A stretch of DNA of 64,000 bases, from contig NZ_JAHCAQ010000005.1 of the NCBI RefSeq assembly GCF_019634845.1, positions 1 to 64,000 of the forward strand, in the 5' to 3' direction. The stretch comes from Dokdonella sp. GTDB taxonomy: Bacteria > Pseudomonadota > Gammaproteobacteria > Xanthomonadales > Rhodanobacteraceae. The notes under the pieces are model-generated. The model was not told the DNA's origin. It saw nothing but the letters and a program-made list of their open reading frames with translations, and made no database searches. Below are positions 8,244-18,027 of this stretch, piece by piece (positions within the stretch are counted from its first letter, which is position 1; each line of letters begins with the position of its first letter). Made by a program: the position numbers and the translations under genes.

Positions 8244-8786
8244 AGGTGGAGACAATGAAGTGAGACGAGCGCCACTTCATAAGCCATGGAAGGCTTCGAT
8301 GCCTTGATGGGAGAACTATGCCCACCGTGAATGGAAACATGATGGATCAACCCCTGAGCATGGACGCTCAACTGAAACCATCTGATCCAATACTCCCCTC
8401 TGATACCTCCTTGAACCACTCCCTGAGCCATGAACTGAAACATGGTTCGTCGCACCTTCGGTTCCCGATCCACTGCATTCCGACCTATCGATTGCAGTGA
8501 GATAGCCAATCCGGTCTTCGATGGGATTGTGGTCAACGTCGTTGGGTCAAATCCGGAAATGGTTCTGAGAAATGGGTTTGATGTGAAGGGAACCAGTCGC
8601 TCTTCAACCCGCTTCCCGATCTACTGATGACCGGGCACATCTGAACGGAAAGTCTGGAATCTGGCCGGCAAATCTGAAAATGGACTTTTTGGTCTTCGAG
8701 GGCGGATTCCTTCAGCCCAGTGACCATAAGTTTCGACTGACTGGCGATCCCTTCCTGGCTGGACGGATTGCCGGAACTGCCTCCAC
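8244..8786. repeat. Inverted-repeat-rich non-coding region after the HUH gene
   Basis: No credible gene is present in this 540-bp stretch, but it is unusually structured. It has ATGAAGTG/CACTTCAT (8255-8262, 8273-8280), AAGCC/GGCTT (8281-8296), CCATG/CATGG (8428-8445) and CACTGCA/TGCAGTG (8471-8499). TTCCCGATCcACTG near 8462 recurs as TTCCCGATCtACTG near 8613. The first hairpin begins 12 bp after the stop of the HUH-type gene. It could hold a rolling-circle origin, a structured RNA, or simply a terminator plus decayed sequence. Confidence 0.5.
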
Positions 8787-9056
8787 TCACGTCCCCGCTG
8801 AAAGCCTCATGGCGAGTTGTTCGACTTCATCCCGGGCCGCATAGATCGGATCGGCTGCGCATCGACGGAGTGTCATGGCAAAGGCCGCGTCGTGATCGGC
8901 ATTCTGTGCACGCAGTGCGAGTTCGACGGTGGTTATCAAATCTCCAATCAAGCTGAGCCGGTTGACCAACAACTGCATGGAGGTAGGCATGGGGCGCGAT
9001 GCGGTCGTTTGCCCTCGGAGCTTCCGGCGTGTCCTGCGTAGCTTTTTTGCCGCCAT
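8787..9056 (-). CDS. Small basic hypothetical protein next to the integrase
   Basis: The 89-residue product starts at 9056 (MAAKKLRRTRRKLRG), where GAGAGAGG lies 9-10 nt upstream. A longer form from 9146 would overlap the recombinase gene by 14 bp. The first 15 residues are very basic, and the rest is helical (LLVNRLSLIGDLITTVELAL; ARDEVEQLAMRL). It lies directly downstream of the large serine recombinase and is read with it. A small basic protein in this position could be a recombination directionality factor, but no family was recognised. Confidence 0.55.
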   Translation of the reverse strand: MAAKKLRRTRRKLRGQTTASRPMPTSMQLLVNRLSLIGDLITTVELALRAQNADHDAAFAMTLRRCAADPIYAARDEVEQLAMRLSAGT

Positions 9057-9132
9057 CAACGCGCCCTCTCTCGAACATTGACCGAACGATAGGTGGCGAT
9101 CACGGCGAGTGTCTACGTCGACTTTACGCGGA

Positions 9133-10878
9133 TTATTGCGCGACAAATCGACCAGATTTATCCCTCAGTGCGTTGATGCGCATACGCGTGGTCGTTGGAT
9201 AGATGAGGCTGTCCGCTTCATAGGGGCGCACATATTCGCTCTCGCCTGTCGAATAGTGGACGATGTAGTAGCTGTTCAACATCTGTCGTTCCCACGGCGC
9301 CATAGCCTCGATGCGACTGGACTCCGCTGCATCTTCTCCATCCCAAGGACGAGCCGAATCGTTGGAAAAAAGTTCGATCTTCCGAATGACTCGATTGATC
9401 TCACTGGCCAATAGTCGTCGAGGACGATCATCGAAATCCTGTGAGCCATTTCGGGTGATCTTGTCTAGAAGCCCTTCGATCTCTTCCTTGGACATCCCTG
9501 CGCGACTCTGTTCGATGTCGTTCAGGGCGACACTAACCTGAGTGCGTTCGGCTTCCAGTTCGATCGCTTTGACCTCCAATTCGGCGACCTTCTTCGAGAG
9601 CGCAAGTGCGGCGGACTCGGCGATTGCTGCGACAAGGTTCTCAATGGACTGGGAAATTCCCGCTATTTCTGCCTCAATGATCAAACGGCGTTGCTGCAAC
9701 TGCGCGGCGAGCTCATCCTGCTTCTGGCCTCCAAGCACGTAACGAAGATCGACCTTGCGCAGGAATTGAAGGAAGGACTGTTCGAAGTAGGAATACCGCC
9801 ACGGCAGCGACTTGCAGTCTGCTCGAAAGTAGGAGCTCGTGCAGCGTAGGTATTGCCCGCCTTTGACCGCAGTCCCCTTGTTTATATATCGCATCGGACG
9901 GCCACAATGGCCGCATTTAATGACGCCTGTGAAGAGGTTGGTAAGCGTCGCACCTTTGCGCCCACGTCCAGATATCTTGCGCGTGCTGATCGCTGCCTGA
10001 GCGGCCAAGAAAAGGTTGTGGTCAATTACCGCCGGGTAGTAGCTCGGTACAGGATCCCCATCGGGAACGCGGCGTGCACCCGAGCCACCCTCATAAGTTG
10101 TTGTGAAAGGCTGAAATTCACCGAGCACAGATCTGTTACTCAAGATCTTCTTGATGTACGACTCGTACCATAGCCCAGCCTTGTTGGACCACGTTGGCTC
10201 CCGCCGATGATTGAGTCGCTGCGCTATTGAATACGCGCCATAGCCATCGCGGGCCAGTCGGAAGATTTCCTCCACGATAGCGACACGTTCGGGCAGCGCC
10301 TCGATTGTTTGTCGGTCTGCGCTCATCCGAAGCCATGCCGGCATCGTGCGAGTCAGCTTCTTTGTGCTCGCTTCCGCCCGCTTCTGCTTCCAAGCAGCCG
10401 CGATCCGCTTGGACTTGATCCGAGACTCTTCAGGCGCTCGAAGCATCGAACCCAAAGCAATGAAGGCTTGGCCATGATTGTCCGTGAACGATGCTTCATC
10501 GTAGGTCTGACCGTCCATCAACGTGACGATCTTGACGCCTTTCCGCACGATCTGACCGAAGAGGGAAAAAGCCTCGAAGACGTTTTGACGGGAAAGGCGA
10601 TCCAACGACTCCACGATCAGATAGCTGCCCCGCTCGATCAACCCGCGTTCGACCTGATCGAGAAACCGGGCCAGGTTTCCGAACTCCCGATTCGAGCCTC
10701 GGAAGCCGGAGACGCCGATATCCTCGATCGGTGGGGCCAGCTCCAGCCCATGATCGGCCGCGTACTGCTGAGACGCGGCCGTTTGGCGACGCAGTGAGTC
10801 GCCTTTGAGCTGCACATCCGTGGACATGCGGATGTACGAATAGGCTTTCGGCTTGGTAGGGGTGGCGGCATTCGTCAT
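9133..10878 (-). CDS. Large serine recombinase (integrase)
   Basis: The 581-residue protein (start at 10878, MTNAATPTKPKAYSYIRMST) has the order of a large serine integrase. It begins with a resolvase catalytic domain with nucleophile S19 in YIRMSTD and the core motif ESLDRLSRQ. A recombinase domain follows (REPTWSNKAGLWYESYIKKI), then a zinc ribbon (CGHCGRPMRY ... LRCTSSYFRADCKS). A long coiled coil sits near residues 380-470 (QQRRLIIEAEIAGISQSIEN). Enzymes of this family join short attP and attB sites without host factors. The gene begins within 30 bp of an abrupt change to GC-rich sequence, so it marks the right end of the integrated region. No strong ribosome site is seen; an in-frame ATG at 10893 is an alternative start. 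Confidence 0.92.
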   Translation of the reverse strand: MTNAATPTKPKAYSYIRMSTDVQLKGDSLRRQTAASQQYAADHGLELAPPIEDIGVSGFRGSNREFGNLARFLDQVERGLIERGSYLIVESLDRLSRQNVFEAFSLFGQIVRKGVKIVTLMDGQTYDEASFTDNHGQAFIALGSMLRAPEESRIKSKRIAAAWKQKRAEASTKKLTRTMPAWLRMSADRQTIEALPERVAIVEEIFRLARDGYGAYSIAQRLNHRREPTWSNKAGLWYESYIKKILSNRSVLGEFQPFTTTYEGGSGARRVPDGDPVPSYYPAVIDHNLFLAAQAAISTRKISGRGRKGATLTNLFTGVIKCGHCGRPMRYINKGTAVKGGQYLRCTSSYFRADCKSLPWRYSYFEQSFLQFLRKVDLRYVLGGQKQDELAAQLQQRRLIIEAEIAGISQSIENLVAAIAESAALALSKKVAELEVKAIELEAERTQVSVALNDIEQSRAGMSKEEIEGLLDKITRNGSQDFDDRPRRLLASEINRVIRKIELFSNDSARPWDGEDAAESSRIEAMAPWERQMLNSYYIVHYSTGESEYVRPYEADSLIYPTTTRMRINALRDKSGRFVAQ

Positions 10879-10946
10879 AGCGGCAAGCAGCATAGCAAAG
10901 GCCAAGATTTATTCAGCCTCTCTATATTCATCGCGCGGCCACCGGC
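10879..10946. other. Probable right attachment-site region of the integrated element
   Basis: AT-rich sequence (around 10900-10930, including TTTATTCAGCC and CTCTATATTC) directly upstream of the integrase start changes sharply to very GC-rich chromosome. Large serine integrases usually lie beside their attachment site. The partner site would be left of the window, so the core cannot be defined by comparison. Confidence 0.4.
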
Positions 10947-11052
10947 GTGGTACCGCGCACGCTTTCTCGAGGCCGGCCTGCTGGCATGCGGTTCGCATGC
11001 CTACCTCGGTCCACGACTGGCGCGCTCGGTGGCCGCGCTCGAATGTTGCTGA
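10909..11052 (+). pseudogene. Truncated 3' end of an unrecognised gene
   Basis: An open frame runs in from the element edge and ends at TGA 11050-11052, encoding about 48 residues (FIARPPAWYRARFLEAGLL, then ACGSHAYLGPRLARSVAALE). GC content and codon use match the chromosome rather than the island. It has no start codon of its own and may be the tail of a chromosomal gene cut by the integration. I do not recognise the family. Confidence 0.35.
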
Positions 11053-11153
11053 GGACGGGCGCGAAACGCGGGCGGGACCGCGCGGACGCGCCCGCGCGGG
11101 CACTTGCGGCGCGAATGCATCGGCGCCCGGCAGGGGCGGTGCAGCGGCAACGT

Positions 11154-11318
11154 GAGGCCGATGACGGCGGCGACCCTTCGTTCGCCGCCGCGCCCGATCG
11201 GACCTGCGCGCCGGCCGCGGCCGTGGCCGCGTTCTATCATGCAGCCAAGGCGCTGGCCGTGCGGCGCGGCTGCAACCTGCCGCCGCATCCACGCCGGCCC
11301 ATGGAGGCGGTGCAATGA
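11154..11318 (+). pseudogene. Remnant of a glucosamine-6-phosphate deaminase-like (SIS, NagB-II type) gene
   Basis: The last 55 codons before nagA read FAAAPDRTCAPAAAVAAFYH, then AAKALAVRRGCNLPPHPRRP, MEAVQ. This resembles the C-terminus of SIS-domain deaminases of the NagB-II type, whose last helix has FY-x(3)-AL-x-ARG followed by PPH and a short tail. The stop overlaps the nagA start (ATGA, 11315-11318), the usual sign of an operon partner. Upstream, the same frame loses all similarity and no SIS sugar-binding core is visible. It is probably a remnant, with the front part lost near the element insertion. The match is by eye over a short stretch. Confidence 0.4.
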
Positions 11319-12454
11319 CGACGGTGTTCCGCAACGGCCGCGTGCTGCTCGACGCAGCATGGCGCGATGATGTCGCGGTGCTGGTCGAAGGCGCGCGCAT
11401 CAGCGCGATCGTGCCGGCCGACGATGCGCGCGCGCGCCATGCCGACCACGTCCACGATCTTGCCGGCAACGCACTGCTGCCAGGCTTCATCGATGTGCAG
11501 GTCAATGGCGGCGGCGGCGTGCTGTTCAACGACGACCCCAGCGTGGCAGCGCTCGCGCGCATCGGCGCCGCGCATGCGCGCCACGGCACCACCGGCTTCC
11601 TGCCGACGCTCATCAGCGACGAGGCGGCCACGATGCAGGCGGCGCTCGCGGCGGTGGACCAGGCCATCGCCGAAGGCGTGCCCGGCGTGCTCGGCATCCA
11701 TCTCGAGGGCCCCTACATCGCGCCGGCCCGGCGCGGCGCCCACGACGCGCGCCGGTTCCGCGTGCCCGATGCCGCCGAAATCGATCTCGTCTGCTCGCTG
11801 CGCCGTGGCGTCACCGTGCTCACGCTCGCACCCGAGTGCGTCACGCCCGACCTCGTGCGCACGTTCAGCGAACGTGGCGTCATCGTCTGCCTCGGCCACA
11901 GCGACGCGACCCATGCGCAGGCACGCGCCGCGCTCGATGCCGGTGCGCGCGGCTTCACCCATCTGTACAACGCGATGTCGCCGCTGCAGGGACGCGCACC
12001 CGGCATGGTCGGTGCCGCGCTGGAGGATCGCGCGAGCTGGTGCGGCATCATCGTCGATGGCCACCACGTCGATGCGGCGAGCCTGCGCGTGGCGCTGGCG
12101 GCCAAGCCGCGCGGCAAGCTCATGCTGGTGACCGATGCGATGCCGCCGGTCGGCACCACCGCGACCGAATTCCGCCTCGCCGGCCAGCGCGTGACCGTGC
12201 GCGACGGCCGCTGCGAGAACGAGGACGGCTCACTGGCCGGCTCGGCCCTCGACATGGCCAGCGCGGTGCGCAACGCGATCGACTGGCTCGACGTTTCGCT
12301 CGCCGAAGCCGCGCGCATGGCGGCAACCTATCCCGCGCAGTTCCTCGGCCTCGCCCACGACGTCGGTCGCATCGCGGTCGGTTGCCGCGCCGACCTGCTC
12401 GAGTTCGACCACGCCGCCCAACTGCGCCGCTGCCACCGGGCCAGCGCGCAGTGA
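11315..12454 (+). CDS. nagA: N-acetylglucosamine-6-phosphate deacetylase
   Basis: The 379-residue protein is full length for NagA. This cytoplasmic amidohydrolase removes acetate from GlcNAc-6-phosphate in chitin and cell-wall amino-sugar use. Visible motifs are PGFIDVQVNGGGG near residue 57, the metal ligand in HLEGPYIAP (about 130), GHSDATHAQA (about 195), HLYNAMSP (about 215), the DGHHVD segment (about 249) and VTDAMPP with the catalytic aspartate (about 275). The barrel is flanked by the usual small beta domain (start and LAHDVGRIAVGCRADLLEFD). Its ATG overlaps the end of a deaminase-like remnant, so it was probably the second gene of a nagB-nagA operon. If the upstream part is broken, expression may depend on a new promoter. 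Confidence 0.95.
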   Translation: MTTVFRNGRVLLDAAWRDDVAVLVEGARISAIVPADDARARHADHVHDLAGNALLPGFIDVQVNGGGGVLFNDDPSVAALARIGAAHARHGTTGFLPTLISDEAATMQAALAAVDQAIAEGVPGVLGIHLEGPYIAPARRGAHDARRFRVPDAAEIDLVCSLRRGVTVLTLAPECVTPDLVRTFSERGVIVCLGHSDATHAQARAALDAGARGFTHLYNAMSPLQGRAPGMVGAALEDRASWCGIIVDGHHVDAASLRVALAAKPRGKLMLVTDAMPPVGTTATEFRLAGQRVTVRDGRCENEDGSLAGSALDMASAVRNAIDWLDVSLAEAARMAATYPAQFLGLAHDVGRIAVGCRADLLEFDHAAQLRRCHRASAQ

Positions 12455-12473
12455 CGCTGCCGCAGCGGCAGGA

Positions 12474-12522
12474 TGGTGGGCCCACCAGGGCTTGAACCTG
12501 GAACCAACGGATTATGAGTCCG
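12474..12522 (-). repeat. 49-bp copy of the 3' half of tRNA-Ile2 (attachment-site duplicate)
   Basis: These 49 bases are identical to 13647-13695: the anticodon loop, variable loop, T arm, acceptor 3' strand and CCA of the tRNA. Identity stops at both sides. The copy continues into GTCGCCAACGCG instead of the D arm, so it is not a functional tRNA. Same-strand duplication of a tRNA 3' half is the usual outcome of integration by a tyrosine recombinase. An 8-bp hairpin (CTATGCCT/AGGCATAG, 12534-12558) follows. Confidence 0.8.
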
Positions 12523-12688
12523 TCGCCAACGCGCTATGCCTAGGAAAATCAGGCATAGGGGAGCGTAAGCTGCAGAACAAAAAAGTACGCTGCGACAGTA
12601 GTTTAGAGCAGCTTGGCGAAGGTCGGCAAAACTAAGCTCTGTACCGCTGGAGTACCGCCATCCGAGGCGTTCTTGAACCCGTGGGCAG

Positions 12689-13117
12689 TTATGGCGACGG
12701 CTCCCACGGATTGATGATAGTCACTCCCGTAGGCTTGAAATCGGCCACGTTGCGCGTGACCACCGTCATGCCGTGCACCAGCGCCGTAGCCGCGATGAGT
12801 GCGTCACGCTCGCCGCGCTTGTCCGGCACATGCAGTCGAGCGCAGCGCTGCGCGACAACGGTATCGATAGGCAACGTGCGCCCGGAGAACTCGGGTAGTA
12901 CGTGTTGCTCCAGCCACGAGCGCAGCATGGCTCCCTGGGCAGCGTCTTTGCGTTCAATCGACAGAACGCCGAGCTCCAACTCCATGATGGTGATGGCCGA
13001 TACGAAGAGGTCGGCGGCATCGACGCTGTCCGTCCATGCCGTCACATTCCCATCGGCTTTGCCAAGCCGTACCTTGCGCAGCTCGGACAGCACGTTGGTA
13101 TCGAGCACATACATCAT
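12689..13117 (-). CDS. PIN-domain toxin (VapC/FitB type)
   Basis: The 142-residue protein is a PIN-domain ribonuclease, the toxin of a type II pair. The acidic active-site residues appear in order: YVLDTNVLSELRK (D6), the glutamate in SAITIMELELG (about E46), the aspartate in RDALIAATALVHG (about D105), and VTRNVADF near 122. PIN toxins of this group usually cut specific RNAs, often tRNA, when the antitoxin is lost. Its ATG overlaps the antitoxin stop by 4 bp (ATGA, 13114-13117). It is the only cargo between the tRNA repeats, which suggests that it keeps the small insertion in the chromosome. The vapC name is at family level only. Confidence 0.88.
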   Translation of the reverse strand: MMYVLDTNVLSELRKVRLGKADGNVTAWTDSVDAADLFVSAITIMELELGVLSIERKDAAQGAMLRSWLEQHVLPEFSGRTLPIDTVVAQRCARLHVPDKRGERDALIAATALVHGMTVVTRNVADFKPTGVTIINPWEPSP

Positions 13118-13368
13118 GAGAGATCAGCCGGCCGGGCTCCAATGGTCACGCGCGGTGGCTCGAACTCGATGTCCGCAACACCCGGCATCGCCAGCGCGTC
13201 GGCAATGTTGCGCCGCTGCCTTGTCAACCGCTGATAGTCCTCGAAGCTGAGCAGCACGTGCGCGGGTTTGCCGCGATCCGTGATGAACACCGGGCCGCTC
13301 TTGGTGGCCTTCTTTGCTCGCGTCACGTCCTGGTTCAGCTCCCGACTGGATAGGGTCGTGATGGTCAC
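13114..13368 (-). CDS. Phd/YefM-family antitoxin
   Basis: The 84-residue protein has the Phd/YefM layout. The N-terminal dimerisation and DNA-binding half contains SSRELNQDVTRAKKAT, GPVFITDRGKPAHVLLSFED and YQRLTRQ. The acidic/aromatic C-terminal tail (VADIEFEPPRVTIG) would wrap around the toxin. It lies first in the pair, as usual for antitoxins that repress their own promoter. A near-palindrome is found 24 bp upstream of the start and is listed separately. Confidence 0.87.
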   Translation of the reverse strand: MTITTLSSRELNQDVTRAKKATKSGPVFITDRGKPAHVLLSFEDYQRLTRQRRNIADALAMPGVADIEFEPPRVTIGARPADLS

Positions 13369-13391
13369 AGCACACCTCCTACATCAAAGAA

Positions 13392-13409
13392 TGTAGGTAT
13401 GATACTACA
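13392..13409 (-). promoter_or_regulatory. Probable operator of the toxin-antitoxin pair
   Basis: The sequence TGTAGGTATGATACTACA is an imperfect palindrome (TGTA, GTAT / ATAC, TACA) in an AT-rich island. It sits 24 bp upstream of the antitoxin start, where Phd-type proteins normally bind for autoregulation. No separate -35/-10 pair could be assigned with confidence. Confidence 0.45.
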
Positions 13410-13613
13410 TTTTCGACTCGTGAGCAAGTGCGCCAACCACGCTAAATTAGACGGTTACCTGTGAAGTCCGCCACAGGCGTTGCGCCGGAAACAGAAAGGA
13501 GAGAGAGAGGGAAACGATCATTGCTTCCGGCCGAACACGGCCCGAACCCGACGCGAAGTCTTCCACTGGCTACGCGCGCAAGACCCCGGAAACATGGGAA
13601 TTTCGGCAACAAA

Positions 13614-13633
13614 AACCGGCATGAGAGCCGGTT
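13614..13633 (-). terminator. Rho-independent terminator of tRNA-Ile2
   Basis: The stem AACCGGC/GCCGGTT has a 6-nt loop and is followed on the minus strand by TTTTTG. It lies 13 bp after the CCA end, so it ends the tRNA transcript. Confidence 0.75.
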
Positions 13634-13646
13634 TGATGAAGGGGAT

Positions 13647-13723
13647 TGGTGGGCCCACCAGGGCTTGAACCTGGAACCAACGGATTATGAGTCCGCTGCT
13701 CTGACCAATTGAGCTATAGGCCC
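13647..13723 (-). tRNA. ileX: tRNA-Ile2 (anticodon CAU, lysidine type)
   Basis: The minus-strand sequence starts GGGCCTATAGCTCAATTGG and ends TGGTGGGCCCACCA. It folds into a complete 77-nt cloverleaf with encoded CCA. The acceptor stem is GGGCCTA/TGGGCCC, the anticodon loop is CTCATAA, and the T arm is CCAGG-TTCAAGC-CCTGG. CAU in this body is the isoleucine tRNA that reads AUA after lysidine modification, not Met; the elongator and initiator Met tRNAs have different stems. The 3' half is the integration site of the neighbouring mini-island. Confidence 0.9.
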
Positions 13724-13899
13724 GTTGCCGTTCGTGTTGCGGACACCCGGTCGGCGCACCTGCGCCATGCCGGTGCGCCGAGGCACCTTGCGCGCGGCGC
13801 CCGACTGCGTGCTGCGACTGCACTGGAGTGGCGCGCGAGTCTAACCGGATCGACTTGCGATCCCCAAACGCGCGCGCCCGCAAGCGGCTTCAGCGCGCT

Positions 13900-15473
13900 T
13901 CAGTCGCCGTCGAAACCATCGGCGAAGATGCCGTCATCGGCGAGCGCCGCCTGCACCGCTGCCAGCGCGTCGATGCGTCCCCAGCCGGCCTGGTGGTTCG
14001 GCCGATCGGCGATCGTCAGGCCGCCGCAACCGCCATTCCACGGGTCGGTTACGCCCTGCATCACGGCGGTCTCGCGCAGCAGTTGCGCCACCGCCGCGGG
14101 ATGCCCCTTGAGTGCGGGTTGCGCCGACAGGATGAGGGCGGCTGCGCCGGCCACGTGCGGCGTGGCCATGCTGGTGCCGCTCATGGTGCCGTAGCTTGTC
14201 GTGCCGGTGTTGAGTGCCGAGCGCGTCGACACGCCCGGTGCGATGACGTCGGGTCGCATGCGCGCCGCTCCGCTGAGCGGACCACGGCTGGAAAAGCCGG
14301 CCAGTGCGTCGGTCGAGTTGCTGGCACCGACCACGAACGCCGCATCGTAGGTCGCCGGGGGATCGTGGATCGAGCTGCATCCGGAGCCGTCATTGCCGGC
14401 AGCGGCGACAAACAGAATGCCGCCGGCAACGACGTTGTCGACCGCGACGCTGAGTTCGTCGCCGCTGGTGCAGCCTTCGTCGGGTAGGCAGCCCCATGAG
14501 TTGGTGCTCACGTCGGGGGCAAGATCGGGATCGGGATTGGCGCCGTTGGCGTCGGTCGGTGCCAGCATCCACTGCATGCACTCGATGTAGCGCGCAGGCG
14601 TGCCGTCACCGTCAGCCATGTTGCGGCAACCGATCCATCGCGCGCCCGGCGCGACGCCGATCTGGTTGGCGCCGCCATCGCTGCCCGCGGCCGTGCCGAC
14701 GGTGTGGGTGCCGTGGCCGTGATCGTCGCAGGGCGCCGCTGCATCGTTGCCGCATGCGTTGCCGAGGCTGTCGTGGATCGCATCGTGCCAGTTGCCGGCA
14801 TGGTGCGCCGCCGTGCCGTCCCAGCCGCGGTAGTGCGCCTTGAGCGCGGCGTGGTCCCAACGGATGCCGGTATCGGCACCGGCGATGACGACGCCCTGCC
14901 CCGTGTAGCCAAGCGCCCATACCGCAGGTGCGTTGATCCGGCTGACACCGTATTCGACTGCCTGCGGGCTCGCCACCGCCTGCGGCGCCGCCGCGGCCAG
15001 CGGCAAGGTCCGGGCCAGATGCGGGTTGGCGCGAATGTGCGTGATGTCGTCGCGCATCGCGAGCTGATCGAGTTCGGCGGTGCTGACACGCGCCCAGACG
15101 AGGTTGCTGATCCAGTAGGCGCGATGCTCGATGCGATGCGCGCCGAGCCAGTCGATCAGCGCGGCCTGCTGCGCGTGCGCCCGGTCACGCAGTGCCGCAA
15201 CCAGCGCGCGACGCCGCATCCGGTAATCGGCCGTCGCGGCCAGCGGCGCCAGCAGCGGCGACGCCTGGTCGGGCAGCACGAGCAACACCTCGATGCGCCC
15301 GGCACGCTGCGCCGCCGCGGAAAGCGCCGGTTCGACCTCGGCGGCACCGGCCGCCACGGCGCAAGCCAGCGCAAGCGCGCTCAGCGCCAGATGGCGCAGT
15401 GGACTGCGGGTGGGAGCGCCAACGCAAACGCCCGCGCGGGGCGCGGGCGTCTGGCGGGCGCGGCCGGTGTCGC

Positions 15474-15477
<4 letters not shown>
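13900..15477 (-). CDS. Secreted subtilisin-like serine protease (S8)
   Basis: The 525-residue protein contains the S8 triad: D202 in [10 protein letters not shown]255 in [10 protein letters not shown]436 in [13 protein letters not shown], and the oxyanion Asn362 in AAAGNDG. Residues about 28-45 form a signal-peptide core ([18 protein letters not shown]) preceded by a long polar stretch. Residues 50-160 look like an inhibitor/pro-domain. The C-terminus is [11 protein letters not shown], the same short motif seen in other exported proteins here. The annotated ATG overlaps the rpoD stop (ATGA), yet a terminator-like hairpin lies within the first 20 codons, so the real start may be a later non-ATG codon. 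It is probably exported and autoprocessed. Confidence 0.88.
15428..15450 (-). terminator. Terminator-like hairpin after rpoD
   Basis: A perfect 10-bp stem (ACGCCCGCGC, 3-nt loop, GCGCGGGCGT) lies 24 bp past the rpoD stop. On the minus strand only TTTGCGTT follows, so the T tract is weak. It overlaps the first codons of the protease reading frame, which raises doubt about that start. Confidence 0.5.
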
Positions 15478-17327
<1,850 letters not shown>

Positions 17328-17494
17328 GGGATTTCCGGAAAGATGCAAAATGCGGGGCAAAGAAAAAAGAGTATAGAAGCGGCGTCAAGGGCAGCCCGAA
17401 CACTCTCGCCAGTAGCGTGAAACAGCGTCCGGCCGACCCAAAGGAACGCCGCGGACCGCCAAAATCCGCGCGCCTGGGGTCTGGTTACGAGCCC

Positions 17495-17935
17495 TCAGCG
17501 GGTCTCCAGCCAGAACGTCACCGGCCCGTCGTTGACGAGCCGGACCTGCATATGGGCACCGAAGCGCCCGATTTCCACCCCGGGATGCCGGGCCCGGGCC
17601 AATTCGACGAGGTACTCGAACCAATGCCGCGCCGCCTCGGGCGCGGCCGCGGTCGAAAACCCCGCCCGCGTGCCGGCGCGCGTGTCCGCCGCCAGCGTGA
17701 ACTGCGACACCAGCAGCAGGTCGCCGCCGGTGTCGGCCAGCGAGCGGTTCATGCGGCCCTGCGCATCGGCGAACACGCGGTAGCCGAGCACCCGCTCCAG
17801 CAGCCGCTGCGCCTGCGCCGCGCCATCGGCCGGCTGCACGCCGACCAGGGCCAGCAGGCCCGCGCCGATCGCCCCGACGGTGGCGCCATCCACCTCGACG
17901 CTGGCTTCGGTCACGCGCTGGATCAGGGCAATCAT
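17495..17935 (-). CDS. dtd: D-aminoacyl-tRNA deacylase
   Basis: With the start at 17935 (MIALIQRVTEASVEVDG) the protein is 146 residues, the usual Dtd length. The two signature motifs are present: LLLVSQFTLAADT (about residue 80) and the C-terminal RLVNDGPVTFWLE containing GPVT (near 137). The enzyme hydrolyses D-amino acids, and glycine mischarged on tRNA-Ala, from tRNA and protects translation. A nine-residue upstream extension to 17962 is not expected in the family. The 18028 acyltransferase gene is divergent from it. The upstream neighbour rpoD reads the same way after 170 bp. Confidence 0.96.
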   Translation of the reverse strand: MIALIQRVTEASVEVDGATVGAIGAGLLALVGVQPADGAAQAQRLLERVLGYRVFADAQGRMNRSLADTGGDLLLVSQFTLAADTRAGTRAGFSTAAAPEAARHWFEYLVELARARHPGVEIGRFGAHMQVRLVNDGPVTFWLETR

Positions 17936-18027
17936 CACCGCTTCCGCGATCGGGGCACGCATCGTCGCCGCGCACGAGCGCGCGCGTCAATGTCGCCCAC
18001 GCGACGCCGCCGCGCGCCGCACCTACA

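Larger units (their letters stand above)
12474..13695. mobile_element. Mini-island remnant at tRNA-Ile2
   Basis: The 1.17 kb between the two 49-bp direct repeats carries only a toxin-antitoxin pair and non-coding sequence. There is no integrase gene. The arrangement (intact tRNA at one end, partial 3' copy at the far end) is the geometry of a tRNA-integrated element that has been reduced to its ends and a stabilising module. It is non-coding from 12523 to 12688 and from 13369 to 13610. Confidence 0.7.

Noticed and set aside
10909..11697. A 262-residue minus-strand frame opposite nagA
   Set aside because: It is a shadow of nagA and its upstream GC-rich sequence.
12474..12560. A second tRNA-Ile gene
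   Set aside because: The D arm and acceptor 5' strand are missing. Only the 3' half is present, as expected for an attachment-site duplicate.
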